Source of the DNA: Pseudomonadota bacterium
Lineage (GTDB): Bacteria > Pseudomonadota > Gammaproteobacteria > Steroidobacterales > JBCBZW01
Direction of reading: 5' to 3'
NCBI GenBank assembly: GCA_039193195.1
Contig: JBCCWS010000005.1
Coordinates: forward strand, 120,172-154,636
Length of the DNA: 34,465 nucleotides
Part shown: piece after piece, positions 16,355-24,137 of the stretch
Layout: every line of letters begins with the position of its first letter
Numbering within the stretch: the stretch's first letter is position 1
Program-made: the position numbers and the translations under genes
The notes under the pieces: generated by a model
Database searches by the model: none
What the model was told of the DNA's origin: nothing
What the model saw: only the letters and a program-made list of their open reading frames with translations

Positions 16355-16370
16355 AGCAAGTCTCGCGCCA
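16355..16370 (-). promoter_or_regulatory. Sigma-54-type -24/-12 promoter
   Basis: TGGCGCG-AGAC-TTGCT on the minus strand has one mismatch to TGGCACG-N4-TTGCW with perfect spacing. The predicted start near 16345 gives a 40-nt leader ahead of the PEP-CTERM gene. The nearby AT tract could provide IHF-type bending for an upstream activator. Confidence 0.75.
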
Positions 16371-16400
16371 CCACCTTGAGGGGCCTGATTTATATATATT

Positions 16401-16414
16401 TTCACTTGGGTGAA
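16401..16414. promoter_or_regulatory. Inverted repeat TTCAC-TTGG-GTGAA
   Basis: A perfect 5-bp inverted repeat centred about 38 bp upstream of the -24 element. It is a plausible binding site for the activator of the sigma-54 promoter. The AGTGAA half is shared with the other two minus-strand PEP-CTERM promoters. Confidence 0.4.
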
Positions 16415-16712
16415 GCGGGGCTGAGCAAGGCGTTGTAAGGTTTCTCGACGACAGTCGGCGGGGGTCGTGATCGCACCATCTGGCTGGTGTTGCGGTCTCG
16501 TGGGCAATTGAGTCCATTCGGAGGCGATCCAACCAATGCGTTGTGGCGGGGGGAGCTCCCCCGCGCACCACACCGTCACTCGTGCAGGGCCGCTTCGATC
16601 TCGACGTAGTCGCGAGTGTCTCCACGCGCTGACACGGTGTCATCGGCTGAGTTAGGCGACTGAGGTTCTCGTCAGCCGCTCGTGCCCAAGGCGGTGCGCG
16701 GGCCCGCCCTGG

Positions 16713-17690
16713 TCAGATCCGCCCGTTTGCCGCCAGGCGACGATAGTGCTCGCCCAGGGGGGTTAGCTTGCAAGCCTTCGATTCCATCGCCGCACTCCAC
16801 ATATGGTCGACGCCCACTGGAATCAGTAGCCGCATGCGGTTGTAGCGTTGCAAGATCGCAAAGACCTCCGTGTTCTCGAGGATTGGATCTGCCATCCCGG
16901 GAAGGCGTCCGCGCATCTCCGGTTCGAAGCTCGGGTTGAGTGGATACTCGTGACCGACTTGCGGAAAGAACTCGCAGATCCGACGCAATTCCGCCAGCGG
17001 GATCGGTGGTGTTACATCGCGCAGTGACACGAACTCCTTCACGTTGGTCTTGAAGACCGGCCGCTGCTCCCAAGTCCCCAGAGATTGGTCGATGTGCGCG
17101 TAGATGCTGCCAGGGGTGATATGCCCCGCAAGGTCGGCGGCGCCGCCCTCGAGGGCATCGACGAGGAGGTTAGTGAACACGCCATGTCCATTTCGCTCCT
17201 TGGCAGTCTGCTCCGACGTCGAGGCCGTGAGCACGGTGACTCCAGCCGCCAACGACGCGACATCGGGCTGGGTGGGGGCTGCGCCGGCAACGCCTGAGTA
17301 GCAGCTGTCGAGCAGGATGATCTTGTTCTTGGCGGGTGACTCGTTGGCGCGCACCAGGACGTCGGTTAGCGATACACCCTCATCTCCACGACTAGCGTCT
17401 GAGGCCATCAAGTAGCCCCCCGTCGTCTCCGCATAGCCGTGTCCGGCGAAGTAAAGGAGGGCGACCTCGTGATCGTCGGAGAAGAGCTCTCTAATTTGGT
17501 CCCTTAGGACCGAGCGAGTGACTTGTGCGTCCGGTCCCGTCGCTGTCAGCTTTTTGCACCCGAAGTTGAGCTTCCCATCCTCGTGTCGGGACAGGACCTT
17601 CTCCACGGACAGCGCATCGTTGACGCAGCCGTTCAGGTGCTTGTCGTGTTCGTAGTAGTTGATACCTACGACTAGTGCCTTGCGACTCAT
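16713..17690 (-). CDS. Caspase-family (C14, orthocaspase-like) cysteine protease
   Basis: 325 residues from the ATG at 17690. A second ATG 9 nt upstream sits too close to the AGGGAGAA Shine-Dalgarno. The p20-type domain (1-225) opens with [11 protein letters not shown]. It has the catalytic pair His84 in YFAGHGY and Cys130 in LLDSCYSG. Asp25 in GCVNDA may form the basic-residue pocket seen in metacaspases, predicting cleavage after Arg or Lys. Residues 232-325 form a separate C-terminal domain ending [12 protein letters not shown], which I take for a winged-helix-like or effector-associated adaptor (inference). No signal peptide, so cytoplasmic. Bacterial caspases are often effectors in cell-death or antiphage systems, but no partner gene is adjacent. 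Confidence 0.87.
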   Translation of the reverse strand: MSRKALVVGINYYEHDKHLNGCVNDALSVEKVLSRHEDGKLNFGCKKLTATGPDAQVTRSVLRDQIRELFSDDHEVALLYFAGHGYAETTGGYLMASDASRGDEGVSLTDVLVRANESPAKNKIILLDSCYSGVAGAAPTQPDVASLAAGVTVLTASTSEQTAKERNGHGVFTNLLVDALEGGAADLAGHITPGSIYAHIDQSLGTWEQRPVFKTNVKEFVSLRDVTPPIPLAELRRICEFFPQVGHEYPLNPSFEPEMRGRLPGMADPILENTEVFAILQRYNRMRLLIPVGVDHMWSAAMESKACKLTPLGEHYRRLAANGRI

Positions 17691-17699
17691 ACTAAACAT

Positions 17700-18041
17700 T
17701 TCTCCCTGAGGTGATGTGCGTACCGATCGTACCGCTTGGCGGCGAACGCTAGTTCCGGAGGTGTGAGCGCCTGCAACAGCTAGTGCGTCAATCGCTGCAA
17801 ACGTCTCACCAAGGTGCCCCAAGGCCAACATCGCTCATGGGCGGCGTAGGCGCAAACGGCCGGCGTAGCAGTCGTGCCGTCCCCCTCCGATTCCCGGTCG
17901 CCAGCGGCTCCCGCGTGATCCGCACGGTCAACGCGTTGAAATCCTGCGATGGCCGCGACACAAATCCATCCATTCTGACGCCAGATTTCGACGGGCGCCG
18001 GATCCCCGGGGCTCAGCGAACAAGAAAAGGGGAACGTCGAA
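17700..18041. other. Divergent intergenic region
   Basis: About 340 bp between the caspase-like gene and the plus-strand PEP-CTERM-like gene. It holds a direct repeat, CGTACCG-AT-CGTACCG, at 17719-17734 (containing CGATCG), 20-45 bp before the protease start codons and possibly an operator. No sigma-54-type element was found on the plus strand here. Confidence 0.45.
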
Positions 18042-18665
18042 ATGACCTCGCAAACACGCGCTATCGCCGCGGTCGCCGTACGTGGCGGCAGGATGCTCCA
18101 GCGCATGGCGGGCGTTGGACTCGTTGCTGGCTGCCTGCTCGCCCTCGCCCCGCCGCCAACGGAGGCGGCAGCCTTTGTGGGATCCTATGACTTCGGCGGA
18201 CCGGTCACCGACGGTGATGTCTTCACGTTCACCTTCGAGGGCGTGATCAGTGCCGTTGATAACAATTTAATCGAGGGAGTGTCCTTCCTCTCGAACTTCG
18301 AACTTGGCGGCATGCCACTGTTTGATCCCGCCGATCCCGGCATCTTCGGCGGGCCCCTTTCGGTGATTCTGGCCGAGCTCTCCTTCGATGGCACGGCTAA
18401 CTCTTTCACCGCCACGAACACGGACGCTACTGACGTGATTGCGTTCCAAACGGGCTTTGGCGCCGTGCTGCAGTCGAACGCCGGGTTCGGTCCTGGGGGC
18501 TTCTCGGTCTCAGAGAGCTTCGATCCTGCTCGGTGGTCTGTGACCGTCGCCACGGCGGTTGCGGAGCCTACGCCGCTTACGCTGCTCGCTTGTGGCGGAC
18601 TCGCTTGGTCGACCAAGCGTCGGTCTCGGGCAAAGCGCAGACTTACCGTGCCGCGAGCGGCCTAA
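18042..18665 (+). CDS. Exported protein with degenerate PEP-CTERM-like tail
   Basis: 207 residues, ATG at 18042 with AAGGGGA about 7 nt upstream. A long signal peptide (about 43 residues, with hydrophobic core VGLVAGCLLALA) ends near EAAA. The body is rich in F, G, D, N and T, like the other exosortase substrates. The tail AEPTPLTLLACGGLAW followed by KRRSRAKRR keeps the order of a PEP-CTERM signal (E-P, hydrophobic, basic). However, the helix is short with a cysteine and tryptophan, and the basic part is unusually long. It may be a diverged substrate or one using another sorting enzyme. Its stop overlaps the end of the small minus-strand ORF by 4 nt. Confidence 0.68.
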   Translation: MTSQTRAIAAVAVRGGRMLQRMAGVGLVAGCLLALAPPPTEAAAFVGSYDFGGPVTDGDVFTFTFEGVISAVDNNLIEGVSFLSNFELGGMPLFDPADPGIFGGPLSVILAELSFDGTANSFTATNTDATDVIAFQTGFGAVLQSNAGFGPGGFSVSESFDPARWSVTVATAVAEPTPLTLLACGGLAWSTKRRSRAKRRLTVPRAA

Positions 18666-18946
18666 AACGGCCACTCGAGAACACGAGGGCGCGACGTGTT
18701 GCGATGCTCGAGGAGCCGCCGTCGCATGGCCTGAACCGGCGTCGCTTTGAAGTCGGGCTTTCGTACGTCGACCAAGAACTCGGCGAACGCCGGGTCTGAG
18801 TATCCGAGCTCATTGAACAGGTTGACGTCGCGCGCAATCTCGTAGGTGGTGGCTTGGGCGATGCGGTTGGGCTGGCGAATCTCGCAGGCCAGTAGTAGCA
18901 GGCAGATCACGCGGCACCGCCGCCAAGCCAGCTCACTCGCGACCAC
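18662..18946 (-). CDS. Small ORF or gene fragment, unknown
   Basis: 94 codons from a GTG at 18946. GC-rich third codon positions match real genes of the window, and the segment EIRQPNRIAQATTYEIARDVNLFNELGY... reads like a folded, conserved C-terminal domain. An in-frame TAG lies four codons before the GTG and no Shine-Dalgarno is visible. Another frame upstream is open for a short distance (a segment encoding HDFTRREIAAQGG), so this may be the 3' end of a frameshifted gene. I do not recognise the family. Confidence 0.42.
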   Translation of the reverse strand: MVASELAWRRCRVICLLLLACEIRQPNRIAQATTYEIARDVNLFNELGYSDPAFAEFLVDVRKPDFKATPVQAMRRRLLEHRNTSRPRVLEWPF

Positions 18947-19195
18947 CTTGTGCTGCTATCTCGCGGCGGGTGAAATCATGGGCGAACACGGTCACTGCCT
19001 GTCGACCTTGCTACCATCGCAAAGCGGACAGGCTCGTGGAGGAGTTAGGGTTCGCGTTGCCCGCTGTCCCTGGCGTGCCGAATCGGGCCGAGGTGGCTGT
19101 GACTGATTTTGGACGCGCTGATGGGAGTGAATGACCTACTCGGGGAGGCACATGCTGGCGTACACGATCAATCCCGTTAACCCGCGCGAGCGAAC

Positions 19196-20068
19196 TCAGG
19201 TGTTGACGCCAGGGCCGAGTCTCAACCGCCAGGGCTGTAACAACGCCTGCTGCTGCTTCCACTGGAACCATCCCTTTGGCCAAAGGATGTTCATCACCCG
19301 GTCTACGCTCTGCATGATCAGTAGGTTGTACAGACCGAGCAGTCGGCTGCGCATATCCGACGCCCCCGAGCGCAGGGAGATAGAGCAGCTCGCCTCGTCG
19401 TACACAAAGTGGTGCCAGTAGCCGCTCGGGATGTAGAGCGTCTCCCCCGGCTGCAGCTGTAGGCGATAGCCCTCGGCGTCTTTCAGGCGCGGGAAGGCCT
19501 CGAAGTCCGGCGCGTGGACGTCCACGTAGCTGCGGCAGGTGAAGGGATAGCGGTGTAGGTTGGTCCCCTGCTCGTAGGGCAGTAGGGTCACCGTCTTGCG
19601 GCCGAAGATGGCCGTGTGGAAAACGTGGGACATGTCGATATCGAAGTGCATTTGGGTCACCGAGGCCTTGCACCCAAAGAACATAAAGAGGAAGTGGCGG
19701 GAGATCCCGTCCACCAGGTCCGGGAACAGGATGTCCTCGGCCAGCTCCGGGATTTCCGTCTTGATGTTGTAGAGAAACATGCGCAGGTCCTGCGAGGTGT
19801 TCATGACCTGGTCGATGTACTCGCGCATGGGTAGGCTCTTGGCTTGGGCCATGTAGTTCTTGCCCGCGTCGACGAAGCTCGCGTCGAACACCTTGACCTG
19901 CTTGTGGGGGAAGCGCGCCTGGAAGAACTCGGGCGTCCACTTGCCCGTGGCCGGCCAGTCTTTGGCCAGGTCCTCGATGATGAGGGGTTTGAGCGGTTTG
20001 AAGTAGTCTTGCCGGAACTGGTCCGGCTCGATCGCGCTCACCCGGTCGACGTCGCGCAGTTCCATCAT
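19196..20068 (-). CDS. Cupin_8/JmjC-type Fe(II)/2-oxoglutarate dioxygenase
   Basis: 290 residues, ATG at 20068 (a second ATG follows at once). The double-stranded beta-helix shows the iron ligands HFD (His141, Asp143) and the distal His of SGYWHHF (219/220), a likely 2-oxoglutarate Lys158 in FGRKTVTLLP, and the family's PGETLYIPSGYWHH loop. Members hydroxylate proteins or small molecules; the substrate here is unknown. It lies 31 nt downstream of the RhlA-like gene on the same strand with no separate promoter or clear Shine-Dalgarno, so the two are probably cotranscribed. The C-terminal 50 residues (LLIMQSVDRVMNILWPKGW) are hydrophobic and aromatic and may touch the membrane or form a dimer. 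Confidence 0.88.
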   Translation of the reverse strand: MMELRDVDRVSAIEPDQFRQDYFKPLKPLIIEDLAKDWPATGKWTPEFFQARFPHKQVKVFDASFVDAGKNYMAQAKSLPMREYIDQVMNTSQDLRMFLYNIKTEIPELAEDILFPDLVDGISRHFLFMFFGCKASVTQMHFDIDMSHVFHTAIFGRKTVTLLPYEQGTNLHRYPFTCRSYVDVHAPDFEAFPRLKDAEGYRLQLQPGETLYIPSGYWHHFVYDEASCSISLRSGASDMRSRLLGLYNLLIMQSVDRVMNILWPKGWFQWKQQQALLQPWRLRLGPGVNT

Positions 20069-20099
20069 TCGGTTCGCCGTAGTTGGGCGCGGCGCGGCT

Positions 20100-20918
20100 C
20101 TAGGCCGCGAGGAACTCGCTGTAGGTGTGCAGGATGTCTGCGCGCTCCCAGTGCAGGAAATGGCCTGCGCCTGGGATCACCCGCAGCTCGCAGTCCGGGA
20201 TGCGCTTGGAGGCGTCCGCCACGTCGTCGTGGTCCAAGATGGCGTCGTGCTCACCCGCCACGATCAGGGTGGTCGCTTTGATCCGGCTCAGGTCGATGAA
20301 GTCGCGGATGTCCTTGGATTTCTCTACGAACTCGCAGTGCTCGTAGAAGCTGATCAGCTGCTCGTGGCTCATGGTGCTGAACTGATCGCGCATCTGCTGC
20401 TTGTGGGCCTCCGGGATGAACTGGCCAAAGGTCTCGATCATGAGCGGCGCAATTTCTTCCTGGCGACCGGCGTGGAATAGCTCCTTGCCCGCCCGAATCA
20501 CCTCGATCACCGCCCGGCTCGGCTTCGCCCCGAAGCTGCCGAGGAGCATCTTATCGATCAGTTCCGGGTGCCGCGCGGCGAGAGCGACGGAGATGATCGT
20601 CCCCCAAGAAGCTGCCGCCAGGTGCACCGTGTCGCCCTGGTTGGTCGCGTTGACCACGCCATGGAGCACGTCGACCTGCTCATCAAAGGTGATGCTGGGC
20701 GAGCCCTCGAGGATCTCACACCGCCCCTGACCGGGTAGATCGAAGACCACCACCGAGAACTGGGGCACAAAATGTCGTACGAATGACCGCCAGGCCGCCA
20801 TGGTCTGCTTGGCGCCGCTGATGCAAACGATCGTTTTTTGAGCAGTGCCGTAGACCCGGTAGGGGACTCGAAATCTACCGAGCTCAAGCTCGCCTTTGGA
20901 TACTTTCATACGTCTCAT
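20100..20918 (-). CDS. RhlA-like alpha/beta hydrolase (acyltransferase-type)
   Basis: 272 residues, ATG at 20918 (Met4 at 20909 is an alternative). The catalytic triad reads Ser104 in AASWGT, Asp225 in AGEHDAI and His253 in GAGHFLHWE. The A-S-W-G elbow (in place of G-x-S-x-G), the VVVFDLPGQG strand and the ITFDEQVDVLHGVV segment resemble RhlA. RhlA joins two 3-hydroxyacyl chains into hydroxyalkanoyloxy-alkanoates, the lipid precursor of rhamnolipids. No RhlB glycosyltransferase is nearby, so a free or otherwise modified hydroxyacyl product is possible; an ordinary hydrolase is the alternative. It is first gene of a two-gene unit with the JmjC dioxygenase and has a sigma-70-like promoter upstream. 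Confidence 0.8.
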   Translation of the reverse strand: MRRMKVSKGELELGRFRVPYRVYGTAQKTIVCISGAKQTMAAWRSFVRHFVPQFSVVVFDLPGQGRCEILEGSPSITFDEQVDVLHGVVNATNQGDTVHLAAASWGTIISVALAARHPELIDKMLLGSFGAKPSRAVIEVIRAGKELFHAGRQEEIAPLMIETFGQFIPEAHKQQMRDQFSTMSHEQLISFYEHCEFVEKSKDIRDFIDLSRIKATTLIVAGEHDAILDHDDVADASKRIPDCELRVIPGAGHFLHWERADILHTYSEFLAA

Positions 20919-21878
20919 GACCCGTAACGTCGGTAATTCGCGCCCCGAAGCATATATGTCGGCAACAGGAGACTAACAATAAGGCCTCCTGACGAACCAA
21001 TCGCCGGTTGCTTAGGGCACGCGAGCGTAGCACTGAGTGGGGGTGGCGAGCGCCGGCCAGGGCCTGTCCGGAGCTGGATTCGCGGGGTTCCCCTCTCGCG
21101 CTGGCGGGATTATACGTGGGTAATCGCCCAAGTGGTTGAAGTAAGCATGGAAATTGGTATCGGAAGCGGGGATGTAGATCTGCTGTCGGTTTCTAGAGGG
21201 CATCGAGCTGTTGTAGAGCACGAGGGTGTGAGGTGGCGAGTACGCTCGTGGGTCTGCCAACGAAGTCTGGGGCTGGCTGCCCAGGCCAAGCACTCGGCCG
21301 ACAGTGCGCTATGGCAGCCAGCATCACGTGACGTTAGGCCTCTATTGCGAGCACCTGGATACGTTGCTAACAAGTCGCAGAAGCGCCGTCCCTCAAGACC
21401 CGTCGCCACCGACCTGTATGGAGCTACCCGAGCAACCAGACTGCAGCCGTTCCAGCACGCGGTTTACCTTCAGGATGCGCCTCACATACACCAAGGAGTT
21501 GCCTGGAAACGCCCTATTGGTGTCTCCCCTGGGGATCATGCCCTCTACGCCGAAGAGAAGACTCTGGGAGAGTAGTGGGCGATGATTGCTGCAGTTACGG
21601 ATGTGCTGGCTACGCAAGTATCGCCTAGTGGAATTGTTAATTTCGCCAGCAGCGCTTTCGCGTAAGGATGGGATGCGCGCTACCGTGCGGTGCGTCGGGT
21701 CAGAGCGGCGAGTTGCCGCGAAGGTGATTCGAGTGTCCTTCGGTCGCTCAGGGCTCGTGATCTAGGACAGTTCTCGCTCTCTCGTCGAACCTACTTCGGT
21801 TCCCCAGGTCTTACCTCGTCGGGCTGGCTCTCGGGCCTAGCGCAAGGCGTCGTAGAACGCACCCTGCGGAGGAGTGCA
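20919..21878. other. Gene-poor region, possible decayed DNA
   Basis: 960 bp between divergent genes. Apart from the promoter at 20951-20979 and a CAGGAG/CTCCTG inverted repeat (20966-20971, 20986-20991), I find no convincing gene. Short frames on both strands (up to 147 codons at 21132-21575) lack Shine-Dalgarno sequences and recognisable domains. Minus-strand pieces around 21050-21230 and 21400-21560 look faintly protein-like and may be remnants of a decayed gene. Confidence 0.4.
20951..20979 (-). promoter_or_regulatory. Sigma-70-type promoter of the RhlA-like/JmjC unit
   Basis: On the minus strand TTGTTA (20979-20974), a 17-bp spacer and TATATG (20956-20951) match -35/-10 at 4 of 6 bases each. 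The predicted start near 20944 lies about 26 nt before the ATG at 20918. Confidence 0.5.
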
Positions 21879-22973
21879 TTGATCAGTTTACTTTCTCGAA
21901 ACGCTTCCCCCGCGATCGCTCGCGGGGCGTCGCGGGTAAGCGCACCTTCGCCGGCGTTATGGGCTCTCGCCATCGCGGCGGTGGCGCTGAACGCGCCGGC
22001 GGTGCTGGCGGATGGGGACGATACTGCGTCACGTACTCCCCTGGAAGTCGTCGTTGTGACCGGTCGCCAGCCAGGGCCACCGTTATGGCGCGTGAGCAAT
22101 GGCGACAATCAGCTCTATGTGTTCCCCACCTTCTCGCCGGTGCCGAAGGGCATGATCTGGGAGTCTGATCGCGTCGCATCCGTGCTGGCGGATAGCCAAG
22201 AGGTGATCTTCGCGCCGGACGTAGAGGCGGACTTCTCCATCGGCGTCATGCTCAACCCCATCAACCTAATTCGCGGTCGACGCTTGGCCAAGCGCCTCAC
22301 CCGCAATCCAGACGGCAAGACCCTCGACGAGGTTCTGCCGCCGGCACTCTACGCGCGCTACGAGGCGTTGAGGAGGCGGTACTTTCCGCGCGACGATGGC
22401 TTGGAGCGGGACCGTCCCTTCGTGGCCGGCACCCGCTTGTCGGAGCGCATTCAGCGCGAGGTTGGGCTGGTTGGCGGTGGTCAGGTGACAAAACCTCTTA
22501 GGCGCCTGATCAAGCGCCAAAACCACCTCGAGCGTACGCGCATCGAGTACGTGCTGCCCCTGAAGGGCTCCTTCAAGAAGCTGGCTCGCCGCGCGGACGA
22601 GCTCTTCGAGAGCCTATCGCAGGAGCAGGAACTTGCGTGCTTCGAGGCACAGCTGCTGCGCATGGAGGGCGACCTCGAAGCAATGAAGAGCCGCGCCAAC
22701 GCCTGGGCGCAGGGCTACGTCGATGAGTTTCGAGATATCCCGTTGCCGGGCGATGAGGCGGATGCGTGCTTGCAGCTTCTGCGCGAAAGTTCGGAACTTG
22801 CGACGATCGATGAGGTGCGGGGTGAGCTCGAGGCGCGATGGCTGGCCGCGGCGGAGCAGGCGCTTGCCAACAATGCGCGCACCTTCGCCATCCTCGACAT
22901 CGTCGAGCTGTTGCGCGAGGACGGACTGCTCGCCCGGCTCCAGTCACGTGGATACGAGGTTTGGGAGCCCTAA
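21879..22973 (+). CDS. TraB/GumN-family exported protein
   Basis: 364 residues from a TTG at 21879, chosen because GGAGGAG lies 6 nt upstream; the frame is open for 63 codons before it, without a better start. The signal peptide ends near VLA (residue 44) after the hydrophobic ALAIAAVALNAPAV. The mature part is a TraB/GumN domain: PLWRVSNGDNQLYVFPTFSPVPKGMIW at its start and DGLLARLQSRGYEVWEP at its end, the family's usual termini. The G-T-x-H motif of many members is P-T-F-S-P here, a variant I recall from Xanthomonadaceae-like proteins. These proteins belong to a superfamily with erythromycin-esterase-like and Tiki-type hydrolases; the substrate is not known. Probably periplasmic. Confidence 0.82.
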   Translation: MISLLSRNASPAIARGASRVSAPSPALWALAIAAVALNAPAVLADGDDTASRTPLEVVVVTGRQPGPPLWRVSNGDNQLYVFPTFSPVPKGMIWESDRVASVLADSQEVIFAPDVEADFSIGVMLNPINLIRGRRLAKRLTRNPDGKTLDEVLPPALYARYEALRRRYFPRDDGLERDRPFVAGTRLSERIQREVGLVGGGQVTKPLRRLIKRQNHLERTRIEYVLPLKGSFKKLARRADELFESLSQEQELACFEAQLLRMEGDLEAMKSRANAWAQGYVDEFRDIPLPGDEADACLQLLRESSELATIDEVRGELEARWLAAAEQALANNARTFAILDIVELLREDGLLARLQSRGYEVWEP

Positions 22974-23062
22974 GGGTTGAGCCGAGAGAACGCTCGCCAG
23001 CGCCGTGGCATTCAGCCTAGGCTAGGGCTTGGCGCTGTGCGGTGACATTCCGAGGAACAAGG

Positions 23063-23770
23063 ATGCGTGCTCAAGTTCTGTTGGCAGTGGCTCTTTGCGG
23101 GGTAGCGTCCGTGGCGCGGGCGGATCTGGCGGGGATGGTGTATCGCATCGACTACGAGAGCTCAGGCGTCGAGGACTGCCTGCGCTTCGCGGATGACGGC
23201 AGCTTCGCCGCGGACTCCTCGCTGCTGTTGCCGGCCGGCCATTGGGCGCAGCGGGGACCGACCTACACTGCGCATCAGAATGACGCCACTGGCAACACCT
23301 TCACCTGGGGCGGGGCGGAGCCACCTGGGAGCGGGCGGCTAATCGGTGCCTTCGTCTCGAGCTTCGGGATACGGCTCGGGTTTGCGGGAGCTGAGGACCC
23401 CGATTGCGAAGTGTCTTTCGACGAGCGGCTCGCGCTCGTCGAGCGTCTCCCCGGCCTTGCTGCGCCGATCGACGGCGATCAGATTTATGAGCTTCGATCA
23501 CCCGATGGCGCCACCCGGGACTGCTTCCGTCTAAGTGCCGCTGGAGAGTTTGTGGCCGATAGCCTGAGCGCCCTCGGTCTACCAGCGGGGGCTTGGCATC
23601 GTAGTGGCGTATCGCTCGCGGCCTATCAGAGTGGCCCCCAGGAAGAGGCCTTCTCGGTCAACAGCTGGGGTGGGCTTACCCTGGCGGGTGGGGTCTTGTG
23701 GATCGGCGTCCACGACGAGGGCGTGAGGATCGTGGCTCGTGCTAACCCCGACTGTGGCGTATCACCGTAG
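23063..23770 (+). CDS. Exported tandem-duplicated protein, unknown function
   Basis: 235 residues from the ATG at 23063 (GAGGA about 6 nt upstream). Signal peptide residues 1-20. The mature protein is two copies of a roughly 100-residue unit. Each copy runs: Y-x-[IL]-x(8-9)-DC[LF]R, then G-x-F-x-ADS, LPAG-x-W-x-x-[RS]G, a WGG turn, a G-x-[RV] strand, and finally NPDC or DPDC. Each copy has two conserved cysteines, one after the first strand and one at the end, probably a disulfide pair. I do not recognise the family. The design suggests a small periplasmic beta-domain that binds something. Confidence 0.75.
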   Translation: MRAQVLLAVALCGVASVARADLAGMVYRIDYESSGVEDCLRFADDGSFAADSSLLLPAGHWAQRGPTYTAHQNDATGNTFTWGGAEPPGSGRLIGAFVSSFGIRLGFAGAEDPDCEVSFDERLALVERLPGLAAPIDGDQIYELRSPDGATRDCFRLSAAGEFVADSLSALGLPAGAWHRSGVSLAAYQSGPQEEAFSVNSWGGLTLAGGVLWIGVHDEGVRIVARANPDCGVSP

Positions 23771-23921
23771 GCAAGTCGGGGCGGGGGCTGCGGTGGTCGG
23801 GCTGGGCTCGCACAGACTCGCCGGAAAAAATTCTGGGGACCGTGACATAAATTCCCTCCGAACTACGCATATGTAGTGGGTGGCCCAAGGTAGTGGCCAC
23901 GTAACCCCAGGATGTAACGAC

Positions 23922-24137
23922 ATGGAACAGCCCCTTCCGGCCATCGTGGCGCGCGGAGACAGTACAGAGACGCGCGACGATAACCCGGATCTATCAAAAC
24001 CCGCCCTTGCATGGTGCACTGCCCATCATAAGCATCATGCTTATGACGAGACCTGCCCGGCGTGCGTGTATTGGGCGCGAATGCAGCATCGTCGGGTGGG
24101 GCCCCAACGCACCCAAGAGCCTGCCCCGAAGCGCTAA
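23922..24137 (+). CDS. Small Cys/His-rich protein, possible zinc ribbon
   Basis: 71 codons from the ATG at 23922 (AGGA about 10 nt upstream). The centre, CTAHHKHHAYDETCPACVYW, has the arrangement C-x3-H-x2-HH-x6-C-x2-C and could bind zinc. Codon use is plausible for the window. A perfect 21-bp palindrome (24026-24046) lies inside the metal-site codons, so the Cys/His pattern could partly reflect that DNA element. Function unknown. Confidence 0.42.
   Translation: MEQPLPAIVARGDSTETRDDNPDLSKPALAWCTAHHKHHAYDETCPACVYWARMQHRRVGPQRTQEPAPKR
24026..24046. repeat. Perfect 21-bp palindrome
   Basis: TCATAAGCAT-C-ATGCTTATGA: ten bases each side mirror exactly around one central C. It is AT-richer than its surroundings and operator-like. 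It lies inside the small Cys/His-rich ORF, about 240 bp upstream of the membrane-protein gene at 24284. Confidence 0.85.

Larger units (their letters stand above)
16304..16712. other. Regulatory intergenic region upstream of the PEP-CTERM gene
   Basis: 409 bp without a gene. The part next to the PEP-CTERM gene holds the sigma-54 element (16355-16370), an AT-rich TATATATATT tract (16391-16400) and an adjoining inverted repeat (16401-16414). Nothing recognisable lies between about 16420 and the caspase-like gene's stop at 16713. Confidence 0.6.

Noticed and set aside
16672-17073. 133-codon minus-strand open frame
   Set aside because: Overlaps the C-terminal domain of the caspase-like gene in a different frame and has no recognisable content.
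19011-19940. 309-codon minus-strand open frame
   Set aside because: It lies in another frame of the JmjC/cupin_8 gene, is extremely rich in Pro, Arg and Gly, and has no domain; the cupin frame shows clear catalytic motifs.
21132-21575. 147-codon plus-strand open frame in the gene-poor region
   Set aside because: No Shine-Dalgarno, patchy composition and no domain; competing frames on the other strand are equally weak.
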